Notes: generated from the sequence alone by a model not told the origin. A DNA stretch of 64,000 nucleotides from JAXGXJ01 sp040772905 (GCA_040772905.1 JAXGXJ010000007.1:186001-250000); one strand, 5' to 3'. Shown: positions 17,270 to 26,284, counted from the first letter of the stretch. Program-made: numbers and translations.

Positions 17270-18189
17270 CCGCCATCATCATCGTGGTGGTCCTGGTGAT
17301 CATCATCCTTTCATCGGCGATCAAAGTCTTTCCCGAGTATCAGCGGGGCGTGATCTTCCGCCTGGGGAGACTCTCGCCGCCCAAAGGCCCGGGCATCTTC
17401 GCCATCATCCCCATCATCGACCGAGTGGTCCGTGTCGATCTGCGCACCATCACCATGGACGTCCCTGCACAGGAGGTCATCACCAAGGACAACGTGCCGG
17501 TGCGCGTGAACGCGGTGGTCTACTTCCGCGTGGTCGATCCCTCCAAGTCGGTGGTGCAGATCCAGAACTACGTGGCCGGCACCTCGCAGATCGCGCAGAC
17601 CACGCTCCGGAGCGTCGTGGGCCAGTCGGACCTCGACCATCTGCTCACCGAGCGTGACAAGCTCAACACTCGTCTGCAGGAGATCATCGACGAGCAGACC
17701 GATCCCTGGGGCGTGAAGGTGAGCATCGTGGAAATCAAGGACGTCGAGATCCCACAGGGCATGCAGCGCGCCATGGCCCGCCAGGCCGAGGCCGAGCGCG
17801 AGCGTCGGGCCAAGGTCATCGCCGCCGAGGGTGAGTTCCAGGCTTCGGAGAAGCTCTCGCAGGCCGCTCTAGTCCTGTCGCAGAACCCCGCTGCCATCCA
17901 GCTGCGTTACCTGCAGACTCTCAGCGAGATCGCGACGGAGAAGAACTCGACCACACTGTTCCCCATCCCCATCGACCTCATCACTCCCTTCATGAAGCAA
18001 CATTTGGGAGGCGGCCAGCCGTCCCAGCCGCAGATGCCCGCGACGCAGCAGCCCTATCAGCCCGCCCCGACCCCGCCGACGGCGCAGGCGATGCCGCTGC
18101 AGTGGACCGAGGAGCCGAGCGCCCAGCCGTCGCTCAGGACCCCACCGGAGACCTCGGGCTCCGACGACGGCCTGTTCGCGGAGGACTGA
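17251..18189 (+). CDS. Slipin (stomatin-like SPFH/band 7 protein)
   Basis: A 312-residue protein. The N-terminal membrane segment is residues 4-24, followed by the hallmark FPEYQRGVIFRLGRL and the SPFH domain through VEIKDVEIPQGMQRAMARQAEAERERRA, with a coiled region after it. The C-terminal 60 residues are Pro/Gln-rich and specific to this protein. Slipins form oligomeric membrane microdomains and are partners or substrates of NfeD. The overlap with nfeD shows they are made together. Confidence 0.94.
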   Translation: MDTGTLAAIIIVVVLVIIILSSAIKVFPEYQRGVIFRLGRLSPPKGPGIFAIIPIIDRVVRVDLRTITMDVPAQEVITKDNVPVRVNAVVYFRVVDPSKSVVQIQNYVAGTSQIAQTTLRSVVGQSDLDHLLTERDKLNTRLQEIIDEQTDPWGVKVSIVEIKDVEIPQGMQRAMARQAEAERERRAKVIAAEGEFQASEKLSQAALVLSQNPAAIQLRYLQTLSEIATEKNSTTLFPIPIDLITPFMKQHLGGGQPSQPQMPATQQPYQPAPTPPTAQAMPLQWTEEPSAQPSLRTPPETSGSDDGLFAED

Positions 18190-18240
18190 GGGGCCTCAAG
18201 CACAAGACGCCGGCCGCCGGCGCTGCAGCCCTCACACCTG

Positions 18241-18305
18241 CCCCGCTCTCACCCCTCGCGGGAGGAAATCGCACTGCGCAGCCGGAGCGAGGGGTGATAG
18301 CGGGG
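18241..18305 (+). terminator. Long imperfect hairpin after the slipin gene
   Basis: Two 19-base arms (18241-18259 and 18287-18305) are complementary with one mismatch and enclose a 27-base loop. It lies 52 bases after the slipin stop and ahead of the tRNA-Ala gene, so it may terminate the Gls24-NfeD-slipin operon. No T-run follows. Confidence 0.5.
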
Positions 18306-18335
18306 CCCCTCTGTGCTATAAATACCCGGCACCTT

Positions 18336-18408
18336 GGGGGTATAGCTCAGTTGGGAGAGCGGCGCGTTCGCATCGCGCAGGCCAGGGGTTCGAATCCCCT
18401 TACCTCCA
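18336..18408 (+). tRNA. tRNA-Ala, anticodon CGC
   Basis: A 73-base cloverleaf. The acceptor GGGGGTA pairs with TACCTCC and carries the G3-T70 wobble pair that identifies alanine tRNAs. The D-loop has AGCTCAGTTGGGAGAGC, the anticodon loop is TTCGCAT (CGC, reads GCG), and the T-loop is GGTTCGAATCC. The discriminator is A, and CCA is not encoded. Confidence 0.97.
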
Positions 18409-18453
18409 CTTCACCGGGCGCTTCGGCGCCCGTCGCACCGGCGGGAAAGGACC

Positions 18454-18873
18454 GTGCCCATGCCTCTGGTCGAGTTGCGTGTCTCCACCAGCACCCGCGA
18501 GATCCTGGTCGATATCACCGCCCAAGTGCAGGCCGCCGTCACTCAGACGGCGCCGCGACTACGAGGCATGGTCCACCTCTCCGTACCTCACACCACCGCG
18601 GGCATCACCATCAACGAGGGCGCAGACCCATCGGTCGCGCGCGACATCATCGCCGGGCTCGCCCGCCTGGTCCCGCGCGAAGCCGGCTACCAGCACGCCG
18701 AGGGCAATTCCGACGCTCATATCAAGACCAGTCTCCTCGGCAGTCAACTGGCGGTACCGGTCATCGACGGCCGGCTGCAACTGGGCACCTGGCAGAGCAT
18801 CTACTTGGCTGAGTTCGACGGTCCCCGCACCCGCAAGGTGTGGGTGATCGTCCCAGACGGCGCCAAGGAGTGA
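18454..18873 (+). CDS. yjbQ: YjbQ-family protein (UPF0047)
   Basis: A 139-residue protein of normal family length with the family signatures: HTTAGITINEGADPSVARDI in the first half, HAEGNSDAHIKTSLLG, then LQLGTWQSIYLAEFDGPRTRKV. YjbQ proteins are trimeric and bind metal through the conserved His and Asp/Glu. Some have weak thiamine phosphate synthase activity, but the main role is unsettled. A second ATG two codons in is an alternative start. It follows the tRNA-Ala gene by 45 bases. Confidence 0.93.
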   Translation: MPMPLVELRVSTSTREILVDITAQVQAAVTQTAPRLRGMVHLSVPHTTAGITINEGADPSVARDIIAGLARLVPREAGYQHAEGNSDAHIKTSLLGSQLAVPVIDGRLQLGTWQSIYLAEFDGPRTRKVWVIVPDGAKE

Positions 18874-18905
18874 GCCCCCCAGTCCCCCCCATTCGGAGAC
18901 CGACC

Positions 18906-19868
18906 GTGACCGTCATCCCTCCTGCCCCTCAGAAGGCGCTGGACGGTACAGAAGATGCGATCGGTGGCGGCGCTGCGCTGGGGCAGGCGTTGGTCGACTT
19001 CATCCGTGACTGGCTGGAGCCGGCTGAGAACAACAACCTTGGGCCCGGCGTCGCCGGCAGAGCTTGGGAGGGCGCCTTGGTGGGGTTCTCGGATGGCGCC
19101 GATCCCATATGGCAGGACTTCAAGAGACACGTCGCTCCCTTCCACTGGACGCCGGCGCAGGCCTTCACGCTCGGCGCCGACACCGCCGGTGGCGCGCCGA
19201 CGTCCGAGCATGCCTCGCGTGCCCGGGCCGGACAGGACCCGCCTGACGCGTCCGGACTCACCGTCGTCAGCTGGTCGCTTCGCCAGAGCGAAGCCGCCCG
19301 CCTGAGCAACCAAGACCAACGCAAGTACCCGGGAGAGGCGTGGGCCCGCGCCCGCAGGTTCGGGCAGGAGTGCAACGTCAGGCTGCATCAGGCGCTCCTC
19401 GATGCCCTGCACGCCGCCGGCTACCAGGCCGTCGCCCCGGCCCTACTCCCCGCGTGGGTGCAGCGGGAGTCACCTGACTATGGTCTGGCCTCGTCATGGT
19501 CTGAGCGCCACGTGGCCTACGCGTCCGGGCTGGGGACGTTCGGGCTGAGCGGCGGCCTCATCACGGCCCACGGGCAGGCCCATCGCTTGGGCTCGATTAT
19601 CGTGCGGGCCGCCATTCCCTCCACGCCGCATGCGTACCGAGGTCCGTTCGACTACTGCCTGTTCCTGTCGCGGGGCATCTGCGGACGCTGCGTGGCTCGT
19701 TGCCCGGTGGGATCGGTGAACGAGGCCCGCCGAGACAAGGAGGCCTGCGCCCGCCATCTGGGCCCGACCCTTCGCCGATACATCGAGACCGAATACGGGT
19801 TCGAGGGATACGCCTGCGGTCTCTGCCAGACGGGCGTGCCCTGCGAGTCAGAGATACCGCGCCCGTAG
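18906..19868 (+). CDS. 4Fe-4S protein related to epoxyqueuosine reductase
   Basis: A 320-residue protein whose C-terminal half carries a ferredoxin motif (GICGRCVARCPVGSV) and a second, shorter cysteine set (ACGLCQTGVPCES). The SERHVAYASGLGTFGLSGGLIT block closely resembles the GxGxxGKN region of QueG-type corrinoid iron-sulfur proteins. The first half lacks an obvious QueG N-terminus, so this is likely a divergent relative and not QueG itself. The start at GTG 18906 has a GGAG six to seven bases upstream. A GTG overlapping the yjbQ stop (18870) is an alternative. Function unknown; probably a redox enzyme. Confidence 0.7.
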   Translation: MTVIPPAPQKALDGTEDAIGGGAALGQALVDFIRDWLEPAENNNLGPGVAGRAWEGALVGFSDGADPIWQDFKRHVAPFHWTPAQAFTLGADTAGGAPTSEHASRARAGQDPPDASGLTVVSWSLRQSEAARLSNQDQRKYPGEAWARARRFGQECNVRLHQALLDALHAAGYQAVAPALLPAWVQRESPDYGLASSWSERHVAYASGLGTFGLSGGLITAHGQAHRLGSIIVRAAIPSTPHAYRGPFDYCLFLSRGICGRCVARCPVGSVNEARRDKEACARHLGPTLRRYIETEYGFEGYACGLCQTGVPCESEIPRP

Positions 19869-19899
19869 TAGACCCGCCGCGACCCTAGGGCACGGTCCC

Positions 19900-22212
19900 T
19901 CAGACCCGCTCTTCCGGCTCCACTGGCAAGTCGCCCTCGGAGACATCGTCGCGAGCAGGCGATTCGGCGCCGGACTCTGGCCCTTCGTGCCCTGACTCAG
20001 ACCAAGGCTTGTCCACCGGCGGAAAGACCGGGGCGGTGACGGCGTTGTGCACAGCCAAGTCCATCCGTCTCCGCCGGAGCCACACGAGGGCCCTCCAGAT
20101 CGACAAGCCCAGCAAGAGCACCCAGCCCAGCACCTCGAGCACTTGTCCCACGGTGTTGTACACCGTCCGGCCATAGGTGAGGGTCACGTGGCTCTGCGTG
20201 GGGATGACCATCATGAACGAGGGTGAGACGAGGAAGGGTCCCTCAGCGCCCTCCACCTTCCAGTTGGGGAAGTACGAGATCTTGATCCAGTGCGGCTCAC
20301 CGATGGCGGTGGTATCGAACGACAGGCTCTCGTTCTCGAGCGTCTCGCTGGTCACCATCCCCTCGACGCTATTGGACACCATCGGGGGATCGGGCGCTTC
20401 CGAAGGAGTGATGGCGGCGAACTGCTGCAGCGCCTCCTCGCCCTTGTCCAGCACGATGGGGGTGTCGAGAGCCATCTCGCTCAGATACCAGTCCACGGCC
20501 ATGTCGCGCCACCGGTCCACCTCGACGTCCACGCGCACGGGCTCGTTCTTCGCGATCTCCACATAGCCGGTGGTGCCGGCGATGCGGAAGATGTGGTAAT
20601 CGCCGAACTCCGCCAGGAGCTCAGCCCGTGGGTCGGCGAGCGTGGCGTCGGTCACCTCAGTGGAATTGGTGAGGAAGTAGGGGATGTTCATCAATTGCAG
20701 CCGGGTGATGCCCTGGCCCACGTCGTATCCGCTGGGATATTCCACGCCGATGATGGCGTTGCTGGGTTCCTTGGAGAGATAGGCCTGGTTGATGAAGTGG
20801 AAGGGCGCCGTGAAGGAAGCCTCCATGAGCGTGCCTTCCATGGTGTCCAGATCGGTCCAGTAGGGGATGATCTCGAACGCCCTCGGCGTGCCGAACTCGT
20901 CGAGCTTCTGGCCGTGCTCCACCATCACCCGCCCGGGCGTCAGCGTGGACAGGAACTCGTTGATCTGGTGGTACTGCGTCCAGTTGGTCTTCCCCTCATA
21001 GCCGGAGTAGTTCCACTTGATCCACCCGGCGGCCGTCGTGCTGGTGATGATGATCACCGCACCCAGGACGATGGCCACCACCGGACGGTAGATGCGACGC
21101 GCCGTGATACCGCGCATGCGGAAGAGATCGCGCATGACCACTGTGAACGGCCGCACCATCCACGTGGCTCCATAGGCCGCCCAAAGATGTATGGACACGT
21201 AGAAGAAGGGCAGCACACGCGCGTTCCACAGGCGGCCGTCGGGCAACACCCAGAACAACACCAGAGTGATGAAGGTGATCCAGGCCAACGGCAGCAGCTT
21301 CCTCTCCTTGCGTGCGACGGCGTAGGCCATACCGACGAGCCCCAACGTGGCGGCCGGAAGCAGTTGCACGGGGAGAAGGTCCTTGATGGAATCGAGCTGA
21401 TTCCACGCCATGTGGGCGGTCCACTCTAGGTTGCCGGCGAACGGCAGCGACCAGAAGGCGCTGAGGGCGAAACCCACCGCCGCCACAGCGGCGAGATATC
21501 CCAGCGACCGCCAGCGCGGCGTCACCAGCAACAGCCCCGGTACGATGAACACCAGTGTGAACGTGGTGACGATGTGCGACAGCACCAAGGCCATGAGGAT
21601 GAGACAGTTGAGCACGAACAGCATGTTGAAGCGAGGCTTCTCCATGCCGCGATACACCGTTCCCAAGAACAGGAATACCAGGGCGAAGCTGAACATGTAA
21701 CCGAACTCGCCCGCCAGAGTGCTGAGGATGTTGGCGCCGTAGATGGAGTAGCTCTCCATGAGCAGGAACACCAGCGCGAAGACGGCGGCCATGATGGGGA
21801 AGGGTTTCCGCACCCTCCATAGCCGACCCATGGCATACGCGGTAGCCGGCAGGGCGAACACGCCCAGCACCGTGACGATCTTGAACGCCACCAAGTAGGG
21901 GATGAACCAGTCGAGGATGGCGATGAGCAGGAAGGGGAACGGGAAATAGAACGTGAGCATGGGCATGCCCGCGTACCAACCCGGCGCCCATCCGGTCAGG
22001 CGGAAGTTGGGCAGCAGTTCTTGGATGAGGTACTGCGCCGGATAGTGATGCGCCCCGGTGTCGCCGCCCGCGGTGGTCGTGGCGCTGAAGAGGAGGTCGG
22101 GCCGATAGAAGATGAAGAGCGTGGTGTAGATGGCCAAGAAGGCCAGAAGCGTGGGCACCCAGTCCCAGAGGCTGCCGCTCTCTACCAGGTCTTCTTTGTC
22201 ACGCCCCAGCAT
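19900..22212 (-). CDS. Large polytopic membrane protein, PTPS-related/GT-C-like
   Basis: A 770-residue protein with about twelve membrane segments in the first 400 residues, a large extracytoplasmic part (about 400-690) and a final membrane segment near 690-715, with an acidic tail. After the first membrane segment there is GGDTGAHHYPAQY, reminiscent of the acidic loop of GT-C glycosyltransferases and YfhO-like proteins. It matches the family annotated 'PTPS-related membrane protein', whose biochemistry is not established. Its start overlaps the GT2 gene by 14 bases, which supports a joint role in glycan transfer at the outer face of the membrane. Confidence 0.65.
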   Translation of the reverse strand: MLGRDKEDLVESGSLWDWVPTLLAFLAIYTTLFIFYRPDLLFSATTTAGGDTGAHHYPAQYLIQELLPNFRLTGWAPGWYAGMPMLTFYFPFPFLLIAILDWFIPYLVAFKIVTVLGVFALPATAYAMGRLWRVRKPFPIMAAVFALVFLLMESYSIYGANILSTLAGEFGYMFSFALVFLFLGTVYRGMEKPRFNMLFVLNCLILMALVLSHIVTTFTLVFIVPGLLLVTPRWRSLGYLAAVAAVGFALSAFWSLPFAGNLEWTAHMAWNQLDSIKDLLPVQLLPAATLGLVGMAYAVARKERKLLPLAWITFITLVLFWVLPDGRLWNARVLPFFYVSIHLWAAYGATWMVRPFTVVMRDLFRMRGITARRIYRPVVAIVLGAVIIITSTTAAGWIKWNYSGYEGKTNWTQYHQINEFLSTLTPGRVMVEHGQKLDEFGTPRAFEIIPYWTDLDTMEGTLMEASFTAPFHFINQAYLSKEPSNAIIGVEYPSGYDVGQGITRLQLMNIPYFLTNSTEVTDATLADPRAELLAEFGDYHIFRIAGTTGYVEIAKNEPVRVDVEVDRWRDMAVDWYLSEMALDTPIVLDKGEEALQQFAAITPSEAPDPPMVSNSVEGMVTSETLENESLSFDTTAIGEPHWIKISYFPNWKVEGAEGPFLVSPSFMMVIPTQSHVTLTYGRTVYNTVGQVLEVLGWVLLLGLSIWRALVWLRRRRMDLAVHNAVTAPVFPPVDKPWSESGHEGPESGAESPARDDVSEGDLPVEPEERV

Positions 22213-22945
22213 TGCCCTCCTTCCACAGGATGAGCCTCAATCGCAACAGCCCCTTCATGGTGCGCGGGATGCGCCGCGCGATGGACGAACGCGCTTTCCG
22301 CTTCTCCTCGCAGGTCACGGGCAGCGCCAGGACCACCTCTCTCGCCCGCCGCGCCCGGATGATGAGTTCGGTGTCGAAGATGTCCTTGGTCATGACCGTA
22401 CGTGGCGCGAAGCGCTCGACGGTCTCCTTCCGCAGCACCTTGATGCCATGAGTGTCATCCATGCGCCTGTCGAAGAGTACCCTAAGGATGGTGGTGAAGC
22501 CTAGAGAGATGACGTGTCGCGCGGGGGAACGCTTGTCTTCAGCGCCCTGCATCAGCTTGCTGCCCACCACGATCGCCGCACCGCGCTGCTCCAGGAGGTC
22601 CCCGGCGGCAAGCATGAAGCCCACATCGTGATAGTCGATGTCGAAGTTCGCCACGAAGCGCCCGCGAGCCCTCAGCATCCCCTCCTTCATGGCCGCGCCG
22701 TAGTCGGGCACGTCCACGTGAAAGGCCTGGATGCGCGGGTCCGCGGCTGCCAGACGCTGCCCGATGGACAGGGTGTCGTCGCTGCTGCCGTTCTCGGCCA
22801 GCAGCATCTCATAGTCCACCGCGCATCTCTCCAGCTCAGCCGTCAGTTCCCCTACCTCGTCGGCCAGCACATCGGCTTCGTTGTGGATGGGTATGACGAT
22901 GGAGAACCGGGGTGCCGCAGACAGTGCGACGGATCGCTCCGGCAT
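22199..22945 (-). CDS. Family 2 glycosyltransferase (polyprenyl-phosphate sugar synthase type)
   Basis: A 248-residue GT-A enzyme. FSIVIPIHNEADVL opens the fold near residue 14, LLAENGSSDDTLSIG follows, and the DxD motif is in ANFDIDYHDVGFM. The pattern resembles dolichol/polyprenyl-phosphate mannosyl- or glucosyltransferases. The start ATG 22943-22945 overlaps the gtrA stop (TGATG), so both are translated together. Such enzymes load a sugar on undecaprenyl phosphate at the inner face. The product would be flipped by GtrA and used by the membrane protein downstream. The sugar is unknown; GDP-mannose from manC is one possibility. Confidence 0.85.
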   Translation of the reverse strand: MPERSVALSAAPRFSIVIPIHNEADVLADEVGELTAELERCAVDYEMLLAENGSSDDTLSIGQRLAAADPRIQAFHVDVPDYGAAMKEGMLRARGRFVANFDIDYHDVGFMLAAGDLLEQRGAAIVVGSKLMQGAEDKRSPARHVISLGFTTILRVLFDRRMDDTHGIKVLRKETVERFAPRTVMTKDIFDTELIIRARRAREVVLALPVTCEEKRKARSSIARRIPRTMKGLLRLRLILWKEGNAGA

Positions 22946-23406
22946 CACGAACGTCCATCCTTGAGGGCGCTGTGACGGAACGCGAGATAGCGGCTGCCCA
23001 GGAAGTTCCAGGCCACCGAGATCACGGCCGCGCCGAACGCTTTGCTCATGCGCATCCAGAAGGACCCCGAATCCATCCACAGGCCCAGCAACGTGAAGAC
23101 CACCACGTTGACCACCAGCGGCGGCGTGTTGACGGCGAAGAACACCGCGAACTCGCGTCTGCCCCGCTCGGAGGCACCCGCGCTGAAGGTCCAGTACTTG
23201 TTCCAGACGAAGCTGTTGCAGATGCCCAAGACGTACGAGATGGCCTTCGCGGCCACTTCGGGCATGCCGGGGATGAGGCTCAACAGGTAGAACGCAGCCA
23301 GGTCCACGACGGTGTTGATCACCCCGACGACGATGAATCGGACCGCTTGGCCCGTGATGCGGTCACGCCGCAATACCTGTGGAACGAGCATGGAAATAGA
23401 GCTCAC
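22945..23406 (-). CDS. GtrA-family membrane protein
   Basis: A 153-residue protein with four membrane segments: FIVVGVINTVVDLAAFYLL, AISYVLGICNSFVWNKYWTF, a hydrophobic VVNVVVFTLLGL segment, and AVISVAWNFLGSRYLAF. FVGVGxxNT...NF..N+.WTF is the signature of GtrA, the putative flippase of lipid-linked glucose. The GTG at 23404-23406 has a close AGGGGG; ATG 23391 is an alternative start five codons in. It diverges from mtaB with about 100 bases between. Confidence 0.88.
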   Translation of the reverse strand: MSSISMLVPQVLRRDRITGQAVRFIVVGVINTVVDLAAFYLLSLIPGMPEVAAKAISYVLGICNSFVWNKYWTFSAGASERGRREFAVFFAVNTPPLVVNVVVFTLLGLWMDSGSFWMRMSKAFGAAVISVAWNFLGSRYLAFRHSALKDGRS

Positions 23407-23505
23407 GATCCCCCTACCATGACCCCGGCCCTGCCGGTGCTGAGCGGTGTATATGCTAACATCCGAGGGCCCGTCGGTGCCCCTTGCAGAAGACCAATCA
23501 TCCAG

Positions 23506-24960
23506 ATGGCGGCCCGTACCATGCCTCCTCGCGATATCCAGACCCCGGCCCCGCTGAGAGTGGCCTTCCGTACTATCGGCTGCAAGCTCAATCAGTGTGA
23601 GACCGCTCAGATGCAGCAATCGTTCCTGGCCCAGGGTTGCCGACTGGTCGATTGGCATGAGGCCGCTGACGTACGCGTGGTGAACACGTGCACGGTCACC
23701 TCCAAGAGCGACCGCACCTGCAGGCACGAGATCAGGACCGCGAAGCGCTTGGACCCGGATTGCCTCCTGGCCGTCACCGGCTGCTACGCCGAGGTCGATC
23801 CCGAGGCCGTTGGGGCCATCCCGGGCGTGGATCTTGTGCTGGGCAACGCACAGAAGCCTCATCTGGCCGAACACGTGGCGCGGCTGCGGGGGCCCTCAGA
23901 ACACTCCTCGGGGGGACCACTGGTCGATGAGACCTACGGCAGCGAGAACGGTGACCATGGCGGTGACGGCGACCATGGCGGTGATGGGGCCGACGGTGAG
24001 TTCATCTCTCACTTCTACGGCTACACGCGAGCCTTCCTCAAAGTGCAGAACGGCTGTGATTCCCGTTGCGCGTACTGCATCATCCCTATCGCCCGAGGAC
24101 CGGGGCGCAGCATGCCCCTTGAGCGAGTGGTGGAACAGGTTCAGATGCTGGCGGCTCGGGAGTACCAAGAGGTGGTGTTGACCGGCATCAATCTGGGCAG
24201 CTGGGGACACGGGACCGGACAGGGAGAACTGGCCGATCTCCTGGGTGCGCTGCTGGCCGAGACTTCCATGGGTCGTTTCCGGTTGAGCTCCATAGAGCCT
24301 CTTGAGGTGAGTGGACGCCTTCTGGACGTGATGGAGAGCGCTCAGGGTCGGGTGGCCCATCATCTGCATCTGCCGCTGCAGAGCGGCAGCGATGATGTGC
24401 TGAGACGCATGAGACGTCCCTACAGCACTGGCGAGTATCTCGACGTGGCTCGAGAGGTCGCTCGGCGCTTGCCCGACGCAGCCATCGGCGCCGATGTCAT
24501 AGTGGGCTTCCCCGGCGAGACCGAGGAGCATTTCACCGAGACCTGCCGCTTCGTGGAGGCCTCACCGCTCACCTACCTGCACGTCTTCGCCTATAGCGAC
24601 CGGCCTGGGACCGCAGCCTCCTCCATGAGCGACAAAGTGCGCCCGGAAATCATCCACGCGCGCAGCCTGCGGCTGCGCGCCATCGGCAGCCGTCTTTCCA
24701 CCCGCTTCCACGAGCGGGTACGATACTCGCGGCAGGTCGCCCTCATACTCCGCGAACGGACACCCGAGGGCCGCCTGCAGGGAATCACCGGCAATTACGT
24801 GGAGGTGGTCCTCGATGGAGGCGACGAGCTCATGAACCGACTCCTGCCGGGAACGGTGACCGCTCCGTCTGACGGGGGTCGGCACGAGTTCCAGCCTGCT
24901 CCCGCCGAAGCCCCGCGGGATGGCGGCCGGGCTTCCCCACTCTTTCGCAGGGGCGCATGA
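23506..24960 (+). CDS. mtaB: tRNA t6A37 methylthiotransferase MtaB
   Basis: A 484-residue radical-SAM methylthiotransferase. It has the N-terminal UPF0004 domain with three cysteines (TIGCKLNQCE, VVNTCTVT, AVTGCYAE), the radical-SAM CxxxCxxC motif in NGCDSRCAYCIIP, RFRLSSIEPLEV and HHLHLPLQSGSDDVLRRM, and a C-terminal TRAM domain. GCKLNQ is characteristic of MtaB and separates it from MiaB and RimO. It adds a methylthio group to t6A at position 37 of ANN-reading tRNAs. A Gly/Asp/His-rich insert (about residues 146-166) between the first domain and the radical-SAM domain is unusual. A second ATG five codons in is possible. Confidence 0.92.
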   Translation: MAARTMPPRDIQTPAPLRVAFRTIGCKLNQCETAQMQQSFLAQGCRLVDWHEAADVRVVNTCTVTSKSDRTCRHEIRTAKRLDPDCLLAVTGCYAEVDPEAVGAIPGVDLVLGNAQKPHLAEHVARLRGPSEHSSGGPLVDETYGSENGDHGGDGDHGGDGADGEFISHFYGYTRAFLKVQNGCDSRCAYCIIPIARGPGRSMPLERVVEQVQMLAAREYQEVVLTGINLGSWGHGTGQGELADLLGALLAETSMGRFRLSSIEPLEVSGRLLDVMESAQGRVAHHLHLPLQSGSDDVLRRMRRPYSTGEYLDVAREVARRLPDAAIGADVIVGFPGETEEHFTETCRFVEASPLTYLHVFAYSDRPGTAASSMSDKVRPEIIHARSLRLRAIGSRLSTRFHERVRYSRQVALILRERTPEGRLQGITGNYVEVVLDGGDELMNRLLPGTVTAPSDGGRHEFQPAPAEAPRDGGRASPLFRRGA

Positions 24961-25457
24961 TGCGGGCTCTGTTGCAGCGCGTCAGTCGAGCGACCGTGTC
25001 CGTTGAGAGCGAGCAGGTGGGCGCGATCGGTCCCGGCCTGCTCATCTTCGTCGCAGCGGGCAAGAGCGACGACGACCAGACGGCAGTCTCGCTGGCCAAG
25101 AAAGCCGCCGACCTGCGCATCTTCCCCGACGAACAAGGCAAGACCAACCTGTCTCTCCTCGAAACTGGTGGAAGCGCTCTGGTCATCAGCCAGTTCACTC
25201 TGTACGCGGACTGCCGGCGGGGCCGTCGACCGTCCTTCAGCGATGCCGCCGACCCCGGACCGGCCGAAGCACTGGTAGAGCAGTTCCGCGCCACCCTGGA
25301 GAGCTTGGGCGTGCGCACCGCTACGGGGCGTTTCGCCGCCGACATGCACGTGTCGCTTGACAACGAAGGCCCTTTCACCATCATGCTCGACAGCGAAGTG
25401 CTGGCCCGCCCGCGCCGCGATCGTGACCGGGGCGCCTCGGGACACGAGGAGACCTGA
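24957..25457 (+). CDS. dtd: D-aminoacyl-tRNA deacylase
   Basis: A 166-residue protein. It begins MMRALLQRVSRATVSVE and carries the two catalytic family motifs SQFTLYADCRRGRRPSF and NEGPFTIMLDS. It removes D-amino acids from mischarged tRNAs. Its start overlaps the mtaB stop (ATGATG), so the two tRNA-quality genes are translationally coupled. The C-terminal tail of about 20 residues is Arg/Asp-rich and beyond the usual family end. Confidence 0.95.
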   Translation: MMRALLQRVSRATVSVESEQVGAIGPGLLIFVAAGKSDDDQTAVSLAKKAADLRIFPDEQGKTNLSLLETGGSALVISQFTLYADCRRGRRPSFSDAADPGPAEALVEQFRATLESLGVRTATGRFAADMHVSLDNEGPFTIMLDSEVLARPRRDRDRGASGHEET

Positions 25458-25458
25458 C

Positions 25459-26283
25459 ATGACCCGCCTACCCGACTACCACACACACACCGAGCGTTGC
25501 GGCCACGCCCAGGGCGCGGCCGCCGCCTACGTGAAGGCCGCACGTGAGACCGGGCTGCTCGCACTCGGCGTCGCCGACCACATACCCCTGCTGCCTGTGC
25601 CCGATGCCGAGCTCTCCATGCCCGCGAGCGACCTGGGCGCGTACGTCGACGAGGTCGAGGCCCTGAAGGCGGCGTACCCCGGCTTCGTGCTGCTGGGCAT
25701 CGAGGCGGACTATCGACCCGGGACCGTGGACCAGGTGGCGGCCATGCTGGCAGCACATCCCTTCGACTTCGTCATCGGCTCGGTGCACTTCTTGGGAGAG
25801 TGGGGCTTCGACGATCCTCGCCAGGTAGACGAGTACAGCGACCGCGACATCGATGACGCCTGGGTCGAGTATCTCGAGTTGGTGGGAGACGCTGCCGAGT
25901 CGGGGCTCTTCACCATCCTTGGGCATGTAGACCTTCTGAAGAAGTTCGGCTACCGGCCTACGCGCTCGCTCGATCGCGAGATTGAGCGTCTGGTGGAACG
26001 CATCAGAGGCAGCGGGACGGTGGTGGAGATCAACACAGCCGGGTTGCGCAAGCCGGTGGGGGAGATGTACCCCTCCCTTCGCATCGTGCGCATGCTGCGC
26101 GAGGCGGGCGTGCACGTGACCTTCGGCTCAGACGCTCACAGACCCAGCGAGGTGGGGGCGGACTTCGTCCGAGCGGAAGAGCTGGCCCGCTCAGCGGGCC
26201 ACACCCACTTCGCCGTGCTTGAACCGTCCGAGCGGAGAGAGCGTGCTTCTGTGCGCCTGCTGCCTTTCACGGACCCTCGATAG
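25459..26283 (+). CDS. PHP-domain phosphatase, histidinol-phosphatase type
   Basis: A 274-residue protein starting at ATG 25459 with a GAGGAG ribosome binding site. PHP metal-binding motifs are visible in order: DYHTHTERCGHA, GVADHIPLLP, EADYRPG, IGSVHFLGEWGFD, LGHVDLLKKFG and FGSDAHRPSEV. The YHTHTxxCxHA and SVHF features fit the HisJ/HisK histidinol-phosphate phosphatase family. No other histidine biosynthesis gene is nearby, so it may act on another phosphate ester. It starts one base after dtd ends and abuts the lipid kinase gene. Confidence 0.85.
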   Translation: MTRLPDYHTHTERCGHAQGAAAAYVKAARETGLLALGVADHIPLLPVPDAELSMPASDLGAYVDEVEALKAAYPGFVLLGIEADYRPGTVDQVAAMLAAHPFDFVIGSVHFLGEWGFDDPRQVDEYSDRDIDDAWVEYLELVGDAAESGLFTILGHVDLLKKFGYRPTRSLDREIERLVERIRGSGTVVEINTAGLRKPVGEMYPSLRIVRMLREAGVHVTFGSDAHRPSEVGADFVRAEELARSAGHTHFAVLEPSERRERASVRLLPFTDPR

Positions 26284-26284
26284 C

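Noticed and set aside
22912..23505. N-terminal extension of MtaB
   Set aside because: It would run antisense through gtrA; UPF0004 homology begins only after 23560.
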